The notes beneath the pieces were generated by a model. That model had not been told where the DNA came from, made no database searches, and was given only the letters and a program-made list of their open reading frames with translations. A program made the translations under genes and the position numbers. This document shows, piece after piece, positions 9,716-18,957 of a stretch of 64,000 bases of DNA. Within the stretch, counting starts at the first letter, position 1, and every line of letters starts with the position of its first letter. Origin of the DNA: UBA6912 sp963792895 (GTDB lineage: Bacteria; Actinomycetota; Acidimicrobiia; Spongiisociales; UBA5794); the NCBI GenBank assembly GCA_963792895.1, contig CAWBYA010000007.1:930001-994000 (forward strand). The letters run 5' to 3'.

Positions 9716-10117
9716 ATGAGCGATCGCAACGTCCTCGGCGGCCAACTCGAACCATGCGGGACCGACCCGCTCACCGGCTTCTACCGCGACGGGTCGTGCC
9801 AGACCGGGCCTGGAGATCGGGGAAGTCATACGGTGTGTGCGGTCGTGACGCGGGAGTTCCTCGACCATCAACGCAGCATTGGCAACGATCTCTCGACCCC
9901 GATGCCGCAGTATCGGTTTCCCGGCCTCGTGCCCGGCGACCGCTGGTGCGTCACCGCCTTCAACTGGCTGCGCGCCCATCGCGACGGTGCGGCGGCGCCC
10001 GTGGTGCTGGCCAGTTCCCACGAGCGTGCCCTCGACATCGTCCCGATGGATGTGCTCAGACGATATGCGGTGGACGTCCCTTCGGACCCCAGCGGCCTCG
10101 ACGCTCGAGGCCAATGA
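9716..10117 (+). CDS. DUF2237 family protein
   Basis: A 133-residue cytosolic protein that fits DUF2237 closely. It starts NVLGGQLEPCGTDPLTGFYRDG, then has a HTVCAVVTREFL segment near residue 38, GNDLSTP near 56, FPGLVPGDRWC near 68, PVVLASSHERAL near 96 and a final VPMDVLRRYA. Two invariant cysteines (near 14 and 28) and a third in HTVC are kept. The family has no proven function. The likely leaderless start is a single-gene promoter; the next gene begins 63 bases on with its own promoter. Confidence 0.87.
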   Translation: MSDRNVLGGQLEPCGTDPLTGFYRDGSCQTGPGDRGSHTVCAVVTREFLDHQRSIGNDLSTPMPQYRFPGLVPGDRWCVTAFNWLRAHRDGAAAPVVLASSHERALDIVPMDVLRRYAVDVPSDPSGLDARGQ

Positions 10118-10168
10118 GTGCCCCGGCGGCCGTGTGCTCTGCGTTCCCGCTATGGACTCGCCTTGGGA

Positions 10169-10174
10169 TAACTT
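10169..10174 (+). promoter_or_regulatory. -10 box for leaderless transcript
   Basis: TAACTT ends 6 bases before the ATG at 10181; no Shine-Dalgarno is present. Confidence 0.5.
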
Positions 10175-10180
10175 CCGGAT

Positions 10181-10675
10181 ATGAAGCGCGACACGATTCA
10201 GAACATCGACCATCGTCTGACCAGATGGATGGCGCAGCACGGCCTGACGTTCCTCCGGATCAGCATCGGCGTCATCTTCTTCTGGTTCGGCTTCCTCAAG
10301 TTCTGGCCGGATCTGAGCCCGGCAGACCGGCTGGCGGCAGACACGATCGACACACTGTTCTTTGGCCTCGTTCCCGAAACCATGGCTCGCATCTCCCTGG
10401 CCGTTCTCGAGACCACTATTGGGATCGGGTTGATTCTCGGCAAGGCGCTGCGCCTCACCTTGCTGCTCCTCGTAGGTCAGATGTTCGGCACGGTGACGCC
10501 GCTCTTCCTGTTCCCGGACGTCACGTGGTCGGGGTTCCTCGTCCCGACGCTCGAGGGGCAGTACATCCTGAAGAACATCGTCTTCGTTGCGGCGGCGCTG
10601 ACGATTGGGGCAACGGTTCGGGGCGGTGGGCTGGTCGATGATCCCGAGGTTCTCCACGCCGTCCAACGCGACTGA
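10181..10675 (+). CDS. DoxX/YkgB-like membrane protein
   Basis: A 164-residue integral membrane protein with four hydrophobic helices. The first helix contains LRISIGVIFFWFGFLKFWPD, typical of DoxX-like and DUF417 (YkgB) proteins, where the FGxxKF motif is conserved. A helix with GIGLILGKALRL follows, then LLLLVGQMFGTVTPLFLFPD and a last helix with KNIVFVAAALTIGA. The family is loosely linked to redox and membrane stress; no specific job can be assigned. It appears to be a single-gene unit with a leaderless promoter. Confidence 0.75.
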   Translation: MKRDTIQNIDHRLTRWMAQHGLTFLRISIGVIFFWFGFLKFWPDLSPADRLAADTIDTLFFGLVPETMARISLAVLETTIGIGLILGKALRLTLLLLVGQMFGTVTPLFLFPDVTWSGFLVPTLEGQYILKNIVFVAAALTIGATVRGGGLVDDPEVLHAVQRD

Positions 10676-10794
10676 CCCGGACGGCTTCGCCGCAGGAGCT
10701 CGACGTGCGGCACGGCGACGGATCTGGTGATTCCGCAGCGGCGGGCACACGGCGCAATCGGGCGCGCCGCCGTCCCTTCTATCCTCAGTGCATC

Positions 10795-11412
10795 ATGCCC
10801 GATCGCCTCCCCATTGCCGTGCTCGTGTCGGGGAGCGGCACCAACCTCCAAGCGATCCTCGATGCGTCTGCAACACCGGGCTACTCGGCCGATGTCGTCG
10901 TCGTGATCTCGGATCGCCCGGGGGTGGAAGCGCTCGACCGTGCCGCAGCGGCAGGCGTGGCAACGGAGGTCGTGGCGTGGGACGCGTACGACGACCGTCA
11001 CGATTTCACCGTTGCCTGCTGCGACGCTGCGAGCGTTCACGACGCCGGTGCGCTCGTGCTCGCCGGCTTCATGCGGATCCTCGCTCCCGTTGCAGTGACC
11101 AGGTTCCCCAATCGCATTCTCAACACTCATCCAGCCCTGCTGCCTGCCTTTCCGGGTGCCCATGCCGTGCCGCAGGCGCTCGCCCACGGGGTGAAGCTCA
11201 CCGGGGTCACCATCCATTTCGTCGACGAGGAGGTCGACCATGGCCCGATCATCTTCCAAGAGGCCGTGCCGGTGAGAGAGGGAGACACGGAGGCCGACCT
11301 CCAGAGTCGCATCAAAGCAGTGGAGCACCGCCGGTATCCGGAAGTCATCGATGCGTTCGCCGCCGGGCGGCTCGCCGTCACCGGCCGGGTCGTTGCCTGG
11401 GGGCAGTCGTGA
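10795..11412 (+). CDS. purN: Phosphoribosylglycinamide formyltransferase 1
   Basis: The 205-residue enzyme transfers a formyl group from 10-formyl-THF to GAR in purine biosynthesis. It shows the phosphate loop VLVSGSGTNLQAI near residue 8, the folate-binding catalytic region LAGFMRILAP near 85, the catalytic asparagine and histidine in NTHPALLPAFPG near 106, and VDEEVDHGPII with the catalytic aspartate near 144. The ATG at 10795 fits the family N-terminus, with TATCCT (a -10 candidate) 9 bases before it. The stop overlaps the purH start (GTGA), and purH overlaps folD, giving a three-gene one-carbon/purine operon. Confidence 0.96.
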   Translation: MPDRLPIAVLVSGSGTNLQAILDASATPGYSADVVVVISDRPGVEALDRAAAAGVATEVVAWDAYDDRHDFTVACCDAASVHDAGALVLAGFMRILAPVAVTRFPNRILNTHPALLPAFPGAHAVPQALAHGVKLTGVTIHFVDEEVDHGPIIFQEAVPVREGDTEADLQSRIKAVEHRRYPEVIDAFAAGRLAVTGRVVAWGQS

Positions 11413-12947
11413 CCGCAGTGCACCGCGCCCTCATCTCGGTCTCCGACAAGACCGGTCTCGTGGCGTTCGCCGAGCGTCTGGTCTCCGCAGGCGTGCAGAT
11501 CGTCTCCTCGGGTGGAACTGCTCGAGCGCTCGCCGACGCAGGAATTCCCGTCACGGCAGTGAGCGACGTGACGGGGGCTGCCGAGATCCTCGGCGGGCGG
11601 CTCAAGACACTGCATCCGAAGATCCACGGCGGCATCCTCGCGGTACCGACCGATGTCGCTCATCGAGCGGATCTGGCCGCCGAAGCCATCGAACCGTTCC
11701 AGCTCGTCGTCGTGAACCTGTATCCGTTCGAGGCGACGGTCGCCGATCCCGACGTCCCCGATGCGGATGCCATCGAGCAGATCGACATCGGCGGTCCGGC
11801 GATGATCCGAGCCGCCGCCAAGAACCATCGTCACGTGGCAGTCGTGGTTTCCCCGAAGGACTACGAGGACGTCGCTGCCGCGGTCGAGGCCGGCGACGTA
11901 TCGGAGGATCTGCGGAAGCGTCTCGCAACCGAGGCGTTCGCCAGGACTGCGTCGTACGACGCCGCCATCGTCGCCTGGCTGCATCGCACAGAGGCCCTTC
12001 CGTCGCAGATGGTCGTGCCGCTCGAGCGTGTCGACACGCTGCGCTACGGCGAGAACCCACATCAGCATGCTGCCGTCTACCGGATCTCGGGCGGAGGCGG
12101 ATGGTGGGATGGTGCCCGCCTGCTTCAGGGCAAGGCGATGTCGTTCAACAATTACGCCGATGCCGAAGCTGCCTGGCGGATGGCGTGGAGCCTCACCGAG
12201 CCTGCGGCCATCATCGTCAAGCACACCAACCCATGCGGCGCTGCCGTGTGCGACACCGTGGCGTCGGCCTTCACCAAGGCATGGGACGGCGACCCGCTGG
12301 CCGCTTTTGGCGGCGTGATCGCCGTCAACCGGCCGCTGGATGCCCCGACTGCGGAGGCGATTGCCGCAAACTTCGTCGAGGTGGTGATCGCCCCCGAAGT
12401 CACGGCGGCGGCGGCGGCGATGCTTGCTGACCGCAAGAACGTTCGGGTGATCGAGGCGGTGCCTCCGCAGCCGAACGGCCTGGACATGCGGGGTCTCGAG
12501 GGTGGATTCCTCCTGCAGGAACGCGACGAGGCCGCTTCACCGGGATCGCTTCGCGTGGGAGAAGGCTGGAAGGTCGTCGCCGGTCCGCCGCCCAGTGCTG
12601 GGCTGGAGGCAGAGCTGGAGTTTGCGTGGGTGATCGCTGCTGCCACGAAGTCGAACGCCATCGTCATCGCACGCGACCGCGCTGCCGTTGGTGTCGGTGC
12701 CGGTGACCAGAGCCGTGTCGGCGCAGCGGAGCGAGCCGTGGCAAAGGCAGGGGATCGAGCGCGGGGGGCGGTGGCAGCCAGCGACGCCTTCCTCCCGTTT
12801 CGCGACGGCCTCGACGTACTCGCGGATGCGGGGGTTGCCGCTCTCGTGGAGCCGGGCGGCTCGGTGCGCGACGATGAAGTGATCGCGGCAGCAAGGGAGC
12901 GAAACATGACGTTGGTGTTCACCGGTATGAGGCATTTCAGACATTGA
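11409..12947 (+). CDS. purH: Bifunctional AICAR transformylase/IMP cyclohydrolase
   Basis: The 512-residue bifunctional enzyme performs the last two steps to IMP. The N-terminal MGS-like cyclohydrolase domain (to about 190) shows SVSDKTGL, SSGGTARAL and GGRLKTLHPKIHGG. The transformylase domain (about 195-512) has LRYGENPHQHAAVY, the catalytic KHTNPCG near 262, AFGGVIAVN and, toward the C-terminus, SDAFLPFRDGLD and EPGGSVRDDEVI. The GTG start lies inside the purN stop. The 10-formyl-THF it uses can come from the downstream FolD. A run around residue 430 (AVGVGAGDQSRVGA) is the expected family motif, so the frame is intact. Confidence 0.97.
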   Translation: MTAVHRALISVSDKTGLVAFAERLVSAGVQIVSSGGTARALADAGIPVTAVSDVTGAAEILGGRLKTLHPKIHGGILAVPTDVAHRADLAAEAIEPFQLVVVNLYPFEATVADPDVPDADAIEQIDIGGPAMIRAAAKNHRHVAVVVSPKDYEDVAAAVEAGDVSEDLRKRLATEAFARTASYDAAIVAWLHRTEALPSQMVVPLERVDTLRYGENPHQHAAVYRISGGGGWWDGARLLQGKAMSFNNYADAEAAWRMAWSLTEPAAIIVKHTNPCGAAVCDTVASAFTKAWDGDPLAAFGGVIAVNRPLDAPTAEAIAANFVEVVIAPEVTAAAAAMLADRKNVRVIEAVPPQPNGLDMRGLEGGFLLQERDEAASPGSLRVGEGWKVVAGPPPSAGLEAELEFAWVIAAATKSNAIVIARDRAAVGVGAGDQSRVGAAERAVAKAGDRARGAVAASDAFLPFRDGLDVLADAGVAALVEPGGSVRDDEVIAAARERNMTLVFTGMRHFRH

Positions 12948-13801
12948 CGGCGCAACTCCTGTCCGGCAAGGAAGTGGCGAAGGTGGTGCGCGCCGAGGTC
13001 GCCGAGCGAGTGGCCGCACTGGCCGCACGCGGCGCATCGGTCGGGCTCGCCACCGTATTGGTGGGAGAAGACGCTGCCTCGCAGGTTTACGTGCGCAACA
13101 AGCACAAAGCCGCCGTGAAGGCAGGCATGCTGTCGTTCGACGAGCACCTGCCCGCGGAGGCGACGCAGTCCGAAGTCGTCGGGTTGATCCAGCGGCTGAA
13201 CGCAGACCCCGAGGTCGACGGGATGATCGTCCAGCTGCCGCTTCCCCCAGGTCTGGACGGCAATCGTGCCGTCGAGACGATCGATCCGGCCAAGGACGCC
13301 GACGGTCTGCATCCCCACAACCTGGGTTTGCTGGTGCTGGAGCGTCCGGGTCCTCGTCCGGCCACGCCGAGCGGCGTCATGCGCATCCTCGCGCACTACG
13401 GCGTGCAGACGCAGGGCAAACTCGCTGTGGTGGTCGGCCGTTCGTTCCTGGTTGGGCGGCCGCTCGCCCTTCTTCTGGGAGCAAAGGGCACAGACGCAAC
13501 GGTGATCCAGGCGCACAGCCGCACGCCCGACCTCGCCGACCTGTGTCGGATGGCCGACATCCTGGTGGCTGCCGTCGGCAGGCCGGAGATGATCGGCCCA
13601 GAGCACGTGAAGCCGGGCGCGGTGGTCATCGACGTTGGGATCAACCGCACCGATGATGGTCTCGTCGGTGATGTCGCGTTCGACGCAGTGGCCCAGGTGG
13701 CGGGGGCGATCACCCCGGTGCCGGGTGGTGTCGGGCCCATGACCATCGCATCGCTGCTGCTCAATACGGTCATCGCCGCCGAGACCGGCGCGGCGAGCTG
13801 A
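12944..13801 (+). CDS. folD: Bifunctional methylenetetrahydrofolate dehydrogenase/methenyl-THF cyclohydrolase
   Basis: The 285-residue enzyme interconverts 5,10-methylene-THF, methenyl-THF and 10-formyl-THF with NADP(H). Features are YVRNKHKAAVKAG near residue 50 (the catalytic lysine region; relatives have YxxxKxK), DGMIVQLPLPPGL near 90, DPAKDADGLHP near 115, the NADP-binding Rossmann motif VVGRSFLVGRPLA near 163, and the C-terminal signature TPVPGGVGPMT near 262. The TTG start sits inside the purH stop (TTGA), which also gives the canonical length. It supplies the formyl donor used by PurN and PurH in the same operon. Confidence 0.96.
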   Translation: MTAQLLSGKEVAKVVRAEVAERVAALAARGASVGLATVLVGEDAASQVYVRNKHKAAVKAGMLSFDEHLPAEATQSEVVGLIQRLNADPEVDGMIVQLPLPPGLDGNRAVETIDPAKDADGLHPHNLGLLVLERPGPRPATPSGVMRILAHYGVQTQGKLAVVVGRSFLVGRPLALLLGAKGTDATVIQAHSRTPDLADLCRMADILVAAVGRPEMIGPEHVKPGAVVIDVGINRTDDGLVGDVAFDAVAQVAGAITPVPGGVGPMTIASLLLNTVIAAETGAAS

Positions 13802-13807
13802 CACACG

Positions 13808-14098
13808 ATGGACGCCGACCGCCACCTCGGTCGAACAATCCACGACATCCTGGTTGGAGCCTTCGCCGGCTTCTTCGCCGGCTTCGTGCTGGGGCTCTTC
13901 ATGCTGCGGATTCTCGACCAGATCGCTGTTCCGTTCACGGTCGGCGTCGTTGCCTCGGTCGCAGGAGGTGCCGCCTTGGAACGCCATGGACGACTTCGAT
14001 CAGGCGTCACCGTATGGCGAATCGTGGCCTGGCTGACCCTCGTGCTCGCCGTCGGCTTCATCGCACTGCTGCTGCAGGCGATCGCCGACTTCACGTGA
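13808..14098 (+). CDS. Small three-helix membrane protein, unknown function
   Basis: I do not recognise this 96-residue protein. It has a hydrophobic, glycine/phenylalanine-rich first helix pair (VGAFAGFFAGFVLGLFML, then VPFTVGVVASVAGGAAL), a short basic loop (ERHGRLRSG) and a last helix (WLTLVLAVGFIALLLQ). The ATG lies 6 bases after the folD stop, so it could ride on the purN-purH-folD transcript; 71 bases separate it from icd. Length and charge pattern suggest an inner-membrane protein with the basic loop inside. Nothing indicates a purine-related role beyond position. Confidence 0.55.
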   Translation: MDADRHLGRTIHDILVGAFAGFFAGFVLGLFMLRILDQIAVPFTVGVVASVAGGAALERHGRLRSGVTVWRIVAWLTLVLAVGFIALLLQAIADFT

Positions 14099-14169
14099 GC
14101 CGCTCGTCGGATCAGGGACGCTCCCGCACTAGCCTCACGACGTGAACATCCGACCCATGAGGAGGGGCC

Positions 14170-15373
<1,204 letters not shown>

Positions 15374-15389
15374 AACACAGCGCGCCCGG

Positions 15390-15800
15390 CGAAGCCGGGG
15401 GCACGTTCGAGCGAGTGTCGCCGCCGGGTAGGCGGCGAAAGCGAGTGAGCCTGCAGCCGGCGGTTGCCGGTTGGGCGCTGTCCGAGTTGGTGCCTTGCGA
15501 AGCCGGGGGCACGTTCGAGCGAGTGTCGCTGTCGGGTTGGCGGCGAAAGCGAGTGAGTCTGCAGCCGGCGGTTGCCGGTTGGGCGCTGTCCGAGTTGGTG
15601 CCTTGCGAAGCCGGGGGCACGTTCGAGCGTGTGTCGCTGTCGGGTTGGCGGCGAAAGCGAGTGAGTCTGCAGCCGGCGGTTGCCGGTTGGGCGCTGTCCG
15701 AGTTGGTGAGGGGTGGGCGAAGCCGGGGGCACGAGCCTGTAGCCGGCCGTTGCCGGGTGGGCGCTGTCGGAGTTGGTGAGGGGTGGGCGAGGCGTCGTTC
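15390..15800. repeat. 108-bp tandem repeat array between icd and mdh
   Basis: Three direct copies begin at 15390, 15498 and 15606 (period exactly 108). Each opens with CGAAGCCGGGGGCACG and ends in a GCGCTGTCCGAGTTGGTG-type tail. Two shorter, degenerate copies follow near 15718 and 15788. Copy 1 holds a perfect 7-bp hairpin (CGCCGCC, GGGTA loop, GGCGGCG) that is imperfect in copies 2 and 3. The period is a multiple of 3, so long artefactual reading frames cross it. This fills most of the 538-base gap; no gene is supported there. Confidence 0.85.
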
Positions 15801-15911
15801 CTGCCCACGCTGCCGTGAAGATGCCCTTCAGTCGAGCCCTGCCCGCTTTGCCGCTCGGGCTTGAGCCGCCGGTAGCATGCGATCCGAACGCCACTCGTGA
15901 AGGAGCATGCC

Positions 15912-16901
15912 GTGACCAGAGCACCAGTTCGTGTCGCCGTCAGCGGAGCCGCCGGACAGATCGGCTACAGCCTGCTCTTTCGCATCGCATCGGGCGAGAT
16001 GCTTGGGCCCGACCAGCCGGTGATCCTCCAAATGCTGGAGATCACGCCGGCGCTCGGAGCGCTCGACGGCGTCGGGATGGAGCTCGACGACTGCGCATTC
16101 CCGCTCCTTGCAGGCATGGTGAAGACCGACGACCCCAATGTGGCGTTCGGTGATGCCGACTGCGTGCTCTTGGTGGGAGCGATGCCGCGGAAGGCCGGGA
16201 TGGAGCGCGCAGACCTGCTCGAGGCGAACGGTGGGATCTTCGGCCCGCAGGGGAAGGCGATCAACGACAACGCATCCAGGAACGTCAAGGTGCTGGTCGT
16301 CGGCAACCCGGCCAACACGAATGCGCTCATTGCGCTCAACCACGCCCCCGATCTCCATCCACGCCAATTCCATGCGATGACGCGGCTCGATCACAACCGA
16401 GCGATCTCGCAGCTCGCCGCCAAAGTAGACCGACCGGTGGCGTCGATTCGGCGGATGACGATCTGGGGGAATCACTCGACAACCCAATACCCTGACCTGT
16501 TCCACTGCGAGGTCGACGGACAGAATGCCGCCGACCTGGTGGGGGATCAGGCGTGGATCGAGAACGACTTCATCCCGACGGTCGCCAAGCGTGGCGCCGC
16601 AGTGATCCAGGCACGCGGCGCGTCGTCGGCTGCCTCGGCCGCCAACGCTGCGATCATGCACGTCCGTGACTGGTCACTCGGTACGCCCGAGGGCGATTGG
16701 GTGTCGATGTCCGTCCCCTCCGATGGCTCCTACGGCATCCCAGAAGGTGTTGTGTCGAGCTTCCCATGCACCTGTGCCGAAGGTGATTTCGCGGTGGTTC
16801 AGGGTCTTGAGATCAACGACTTCAGCCGTGGACGGCTCGAGGCGACGGCCGCTGAGCTCCTCTCGGAGCGCGACACAGTGCACGGGCTCGGGCTCATCTA
16901 G
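15912..16901 (+). CDS. mdh: Malate dehydrogenase (NAD-dependent)
   Basis: The 329-residue enzyme interconverts malate and oxaloacetate in the TCA cycle. It belongs to the cytosolic-MDH-like group common in actinobacteria: the Rossmann motif VAVSGAAGQIGYSLLFRIA near residue 8, LLVGAMPRKAGMERADLL near 85-100 with substrate arginines, VGNPANTNALIA near 130, the catalytic pair region MTRLDHNRA near 160 and IWGNHSTTQYPD near 187 with the proton-acceptor histidine. GTG at 15912 is chosen over an in-frame GTG at 15897 because AAGGAG lies 6 bases before it. It forms a single-gene unit downstream of the 108-bp repeats. Confidence 0.96.
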   Translation: MTRAPVRVAVSGAAGQIGYSLLFRIASGEMLGPDQPVILQMLEITPALGALDGVGMELDDCAFPLLAGMVKTDDPNVAFGDADCVLLVGAMPRKAGMERADLLEANGGIFGPQGKAINDNASRNVKVLVVGNPANTNALIALNHAPDLHPRQFHAMTRLDHNRAISQLAAKVDRPVASIRRMTIWGNHSTTQYPDLFHCEVDGQNAADLVGDQAWIENDFIPTVAKRGAAVIQARGASSAASAANAAIMHVRDWSLGTPEGDWVSMSVPSDGSYGIPEGVVSSFPCTCAEGDFAVVQGLEINDFSRGRLEATAAELLSERDTVHGLGLI

Positions 16902-17025
16902 GGCCACAGAACCCGAAGACCGACGTCCCTCGTGCGCAGGGGCAGGTCACGCACGGAGTTCGGCCGTCTGCGGCGGGACGCATCACCACGCATACTGGGG
17001 CGGCGTCGCCGGAACAGCGGGTGGG

Positions 17026-17916
17026 TCAGTTGGTGACGTGCTCGAGGGCGGCGCGGATCTCGGCTGCGCTAGCCTCGGCGGCATCACGCTGACGTTGGGC
17101 GCGCGCAGCCGTGAGGATCGTGTCGCGGCGCCGTGCCCAGAGGGCAACGGCGGCGAAGAAGACGAGCACCATCCCGAAAACGGCGAGGAGGTGGCCGGAC
17201 GTCACTTGCGTGTCCTTGTATTGCGCCGGTACGCCGATCGCCTCTACTTGCAGCCGCACCAGCGTCGAGCGCACCGCACCTGCCGACATGGCGAGCGCGA
17301 TCGCTCCGACCATGGACGAGAACATCAGCATTCGGTTGGCTGCCAGCTCGTGCGGCTCGGGAGCGAGGGACATCGCTGCAATCACGCCAAAGACGACACC
17401 GATGGCGGCCCATTGAGGCATCGTGATGGTCTTGCCACCGATTACCGCATTCAGGGCCACTGCGAGCAGGATGATCACCCCGATGAGGACCAGCTGACGG
17501 AACCAGAATCGCCTCATGAGACCCGAATCACTGGAGACCAACCCAATGAGGCGGAACAGCACCATGCCGAGGCTCAGGGTGAGGAGCGCGATGACCGGGA
17601 ACCCGGGCGTCAGCGTGTAGTCGTCGCCACCGAACGCAGCTGTGATGGCGGTTGCACCCAGCGCCACGCCAACGACGATCGCCGCTCCGTTCCGGAATCG
17701 CTCGGAGCCGTGCCACGCAACGCCGATCACCGCGGCCAAGGCGAGGACGCCAACGGACGCAGCGATCGCACCGTGTACGGTCTCGAACCCGCGGATCGAC
17801 CAAGGCTCCACGATGAACCCGAAGTCCGGTCGCATCCGTGCGTACTCCCACGCAATCGACACGACGGTGAGCAGCGAGCCGACGAGGCCCAGCCCGAGTA
17901 CCCAGCGCTTCTTCAA
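17026..17916 (-). CDS. Polytopic membrane protein with C-terminal charged helix, unknown function
   Basis: I do not recognise this 296-residue protein. About seven or eight hydrophobic helices are visible, with an extracytoplasmic-looking loop near residues 20-45 (WEYARMRPDFGFIVEPWS). A long, Ala/Arg/Glu-rich C-terminal helix (ARAQRQRDAAEASAAEIRAAL) could form a coiled coil in the cytoplasm. The TTG at 17916 is chosen because GGAAGGGAG precedes it and the following LKKRW leads straight into the first helix. It converges with mdh and is divergent from the HU gene; the partner is unknown. Confidence 0.6.
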   Translation of the reverse strand: MKKRWVLGLGLVGSLLTVVSIAWEYARMRPDFGFIVEPWSIRGFETVHGAIAASVGVLALAAVIGVAWHGSERFRNGAAIVVGVALGATAITAAFGGDDYTLTPGFPVIALLTLSLGMVLFRLIGLVSSDSGLMRRFWFRQLVLIGVIILLAVALNAVIGGKTITMPQWAAIGVVFGVIAAMSLAPEPHELAANRMLMFSSMVGAIALAMSAGAVRSTLVRLQVEAIGVPAQYKDTQVTSGHLLAVFGMVLVFFAAVALWARRRDTILTAARAQRQRDAAEASAAEIRAALEHVTN

Positions 17917-18013
17917 CGAACTCCCTTCCGTCTGCGGCCACACTCTAACGATCGTCTTCGCGAGATGCCGGATGCCGCGAGGCGCGGACGGCTCCTTGCA
18001 CACCAAGGGATTC

Positions 18014-18042
18014 TTGGCGTTCTGCGCTCATGCCGGTAGGGT
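18014..18042 (+). promoter_or_regulatory. Promoter for the HU gene
   Basis: TTGGCG (18014-18019), a 17-base spacer and TAGGGT (18037-18042) form a sigma-70-type promoter. A 10-bp palindrome ACACGCGTGT lies just downstream, near the expected transcription start. Confidence 0.55.
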
Positions 18043-18094
18043 TACACGCGTGTGATTAGCCGTGGTCGACGGCCAACATCCAAGGAGGATTGTC

Positions 18095-18367
18095 ATGAAC
18101 AAAGGTGAGCTCATCGACTCGGTCGCCAATGCGACCGGACAATCGAAGGCTGCGGTCGGCGGAGTCGTCGATGCGACCCTCGATGCCATCACCCATGCGC
18201 TCAAGAAGGGCGACAAGGTGACCTTCACCGGGTTCGGCACATTCGAACGCCGCCATCGTGAGGCGCGAATGGGTCGGAACCCTCAGACCGGCGAAGCGGT
18301 GCCGATCAAGGCAGCGAACGTGCCGGCCTTCAAGGCGGGCAAGGCGCTCAAAGACGCCGTCAGGTAA
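18095..18367 (+). CDS. hup: HU family DNA-binding protein
   Basis: A 90-residue histone-like protein that bends DNA as a dimer. The sequence is a canonical HU: MNKGELIDSVANATGQSKA at the N-terminus, a helix-turn-helix pair, GDKVTFTGFGTFERRHR near residues 40-55, then the DNA-binding arm ARMGRNPQTGEAVPI with the intercalating proline in RNP, and the final AFKAGKALKDAV. It lacks the long lysine/alanine-rich tail of mycobacterial HupB. AAGGAGG sits 6 bases before the ATG. It is monocistronic, bounded by its own promoter and a strong terminator. Confidence 0.96.
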   Translation: MNKGELIDSVANATGQSKAAVGGVVDATLDAITHALKKGDKVTFTGFGTFERRHREARMGRNPQTGEAVPIKAANVPAFKAGKALKDAVR

Positions 18368-18386
18368 CGAGCCCAAGAAGCCAAAC

Positions 18387-18419
18387 AGAAGGGGCGGCCC
18401 GCTGCGGGCCGCCCCTTCT
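18387..18419 (+). terminator. Strong hairpin after the HU gene
   Basis: A perfect 14-bp stem (GAAGGGGCGGCCCG against CGGGCCGCCCCTTC) with a 3-base loop lies 20 bases after the HU stop, followed by TCGTTGTT. It may also insulate the converging SCP2 gene. Confidence 0.85.
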
Positions 18420-18462
18420 CGTTGTTCCGGCCCGCAGCCGTCCGCCGAGGTGCCTTGCCGGC

Positions 18463-18846
18463 TCAGTACTCGACGTCGAGCCCGCTCAGGGCCGGGGCGA
18501 ATTGGTTGATGACGTTCTGATTCATGAGTAGGGCGGCCATGTTGCCGCCTACCTTCACCTTGCCGGTCATGAATGCCATCTGCGTGTTGAGATCGCCCTT
18601 GTTCATGCTCACCGCCGTCTCATAGTCGTTGGTGACGGTGACGTCGGCACCGGGGAGCTCGCCGCGGCTCAGGGTCGCGCCGCCATCCGCGACCGCGAGG
18701 CCGTAGGTGATGTCGCCCTCCGGTGCGCCCATGACAGTGAACTCGATGCCGAGGCTCACGTTGGTGATGGCGCTCGAAAACGCTGCGTCTTTGTTGAGGG
18801 CCGCCGTTGCGGCCTCCATGTACTCGTCGGAGAGGAACTTCGCCAA
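18463..18846 (-). CDS. SCP2 sterol-binding domain protein
   Basis: A 127-residue single-domain protein of the SCP2 (sterol carrier) family, which forms a hydrophobic tunnel for lipids or acyl-CoA. It starts LAKFLSDEYMEAATAAL, as many actinobacterial relatives do, then shows SLGIEFTVMGAPEGDITYGLAV and ADVTVTNDYETAVSMNKGDLN with the typical acidic/hydrophobic alternation, and ends GKVKVGGNMAALL, the lipid-tunnel helix. The TTG at 18846 is preceded by AAAGGAT. The binding ligand is unknown; such genes often sit near fatty-acid catabolism, but here the neighbours are HU and sdhB. Confidence 0.85.
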   Translation of the reverse strand: MAKFLSDEYMEAATAALNKDAAFSSAITNVSLGIEFTVMGAPEGDITYGLAVADGGATLSRGELPGADVTVTNDYETAVSMNKGDLNTQMAFMTGKVKVGGNMAALLMNQNVINQFAPALSGLDVEY

Positions 18847-18957
18847 GGGGATCCTTTCGTGCGCTGCTGGGAGTCTACCGCCCAATTTTGAGCGATCAGT
18901 CAAGAAGTGTTGGGCGCTGGAGTGGTGGTGCTTTCGCGGTTGCGACGGTGGCTCAGG

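Noticed and set aside
12152..13987. A 611-codon open frame on the minus strand over purH, folD and the small membrane gene
   Set aside because: It lies antisense to three well-supported genes and has low-complexity Ser/Ala/Pro sequence, the normal by-product of high GC.
15390..15800. CRISPR-like array
   Set aside because: The repeats are 108 bp, contiguous, and there are no spacers or cas genes.
16666..18039. A 457-codon open frame overlapping the end of mdh and the membrane protein
   Set aside because: It crosses two genes and has Arg/His-rich composition with no domain.
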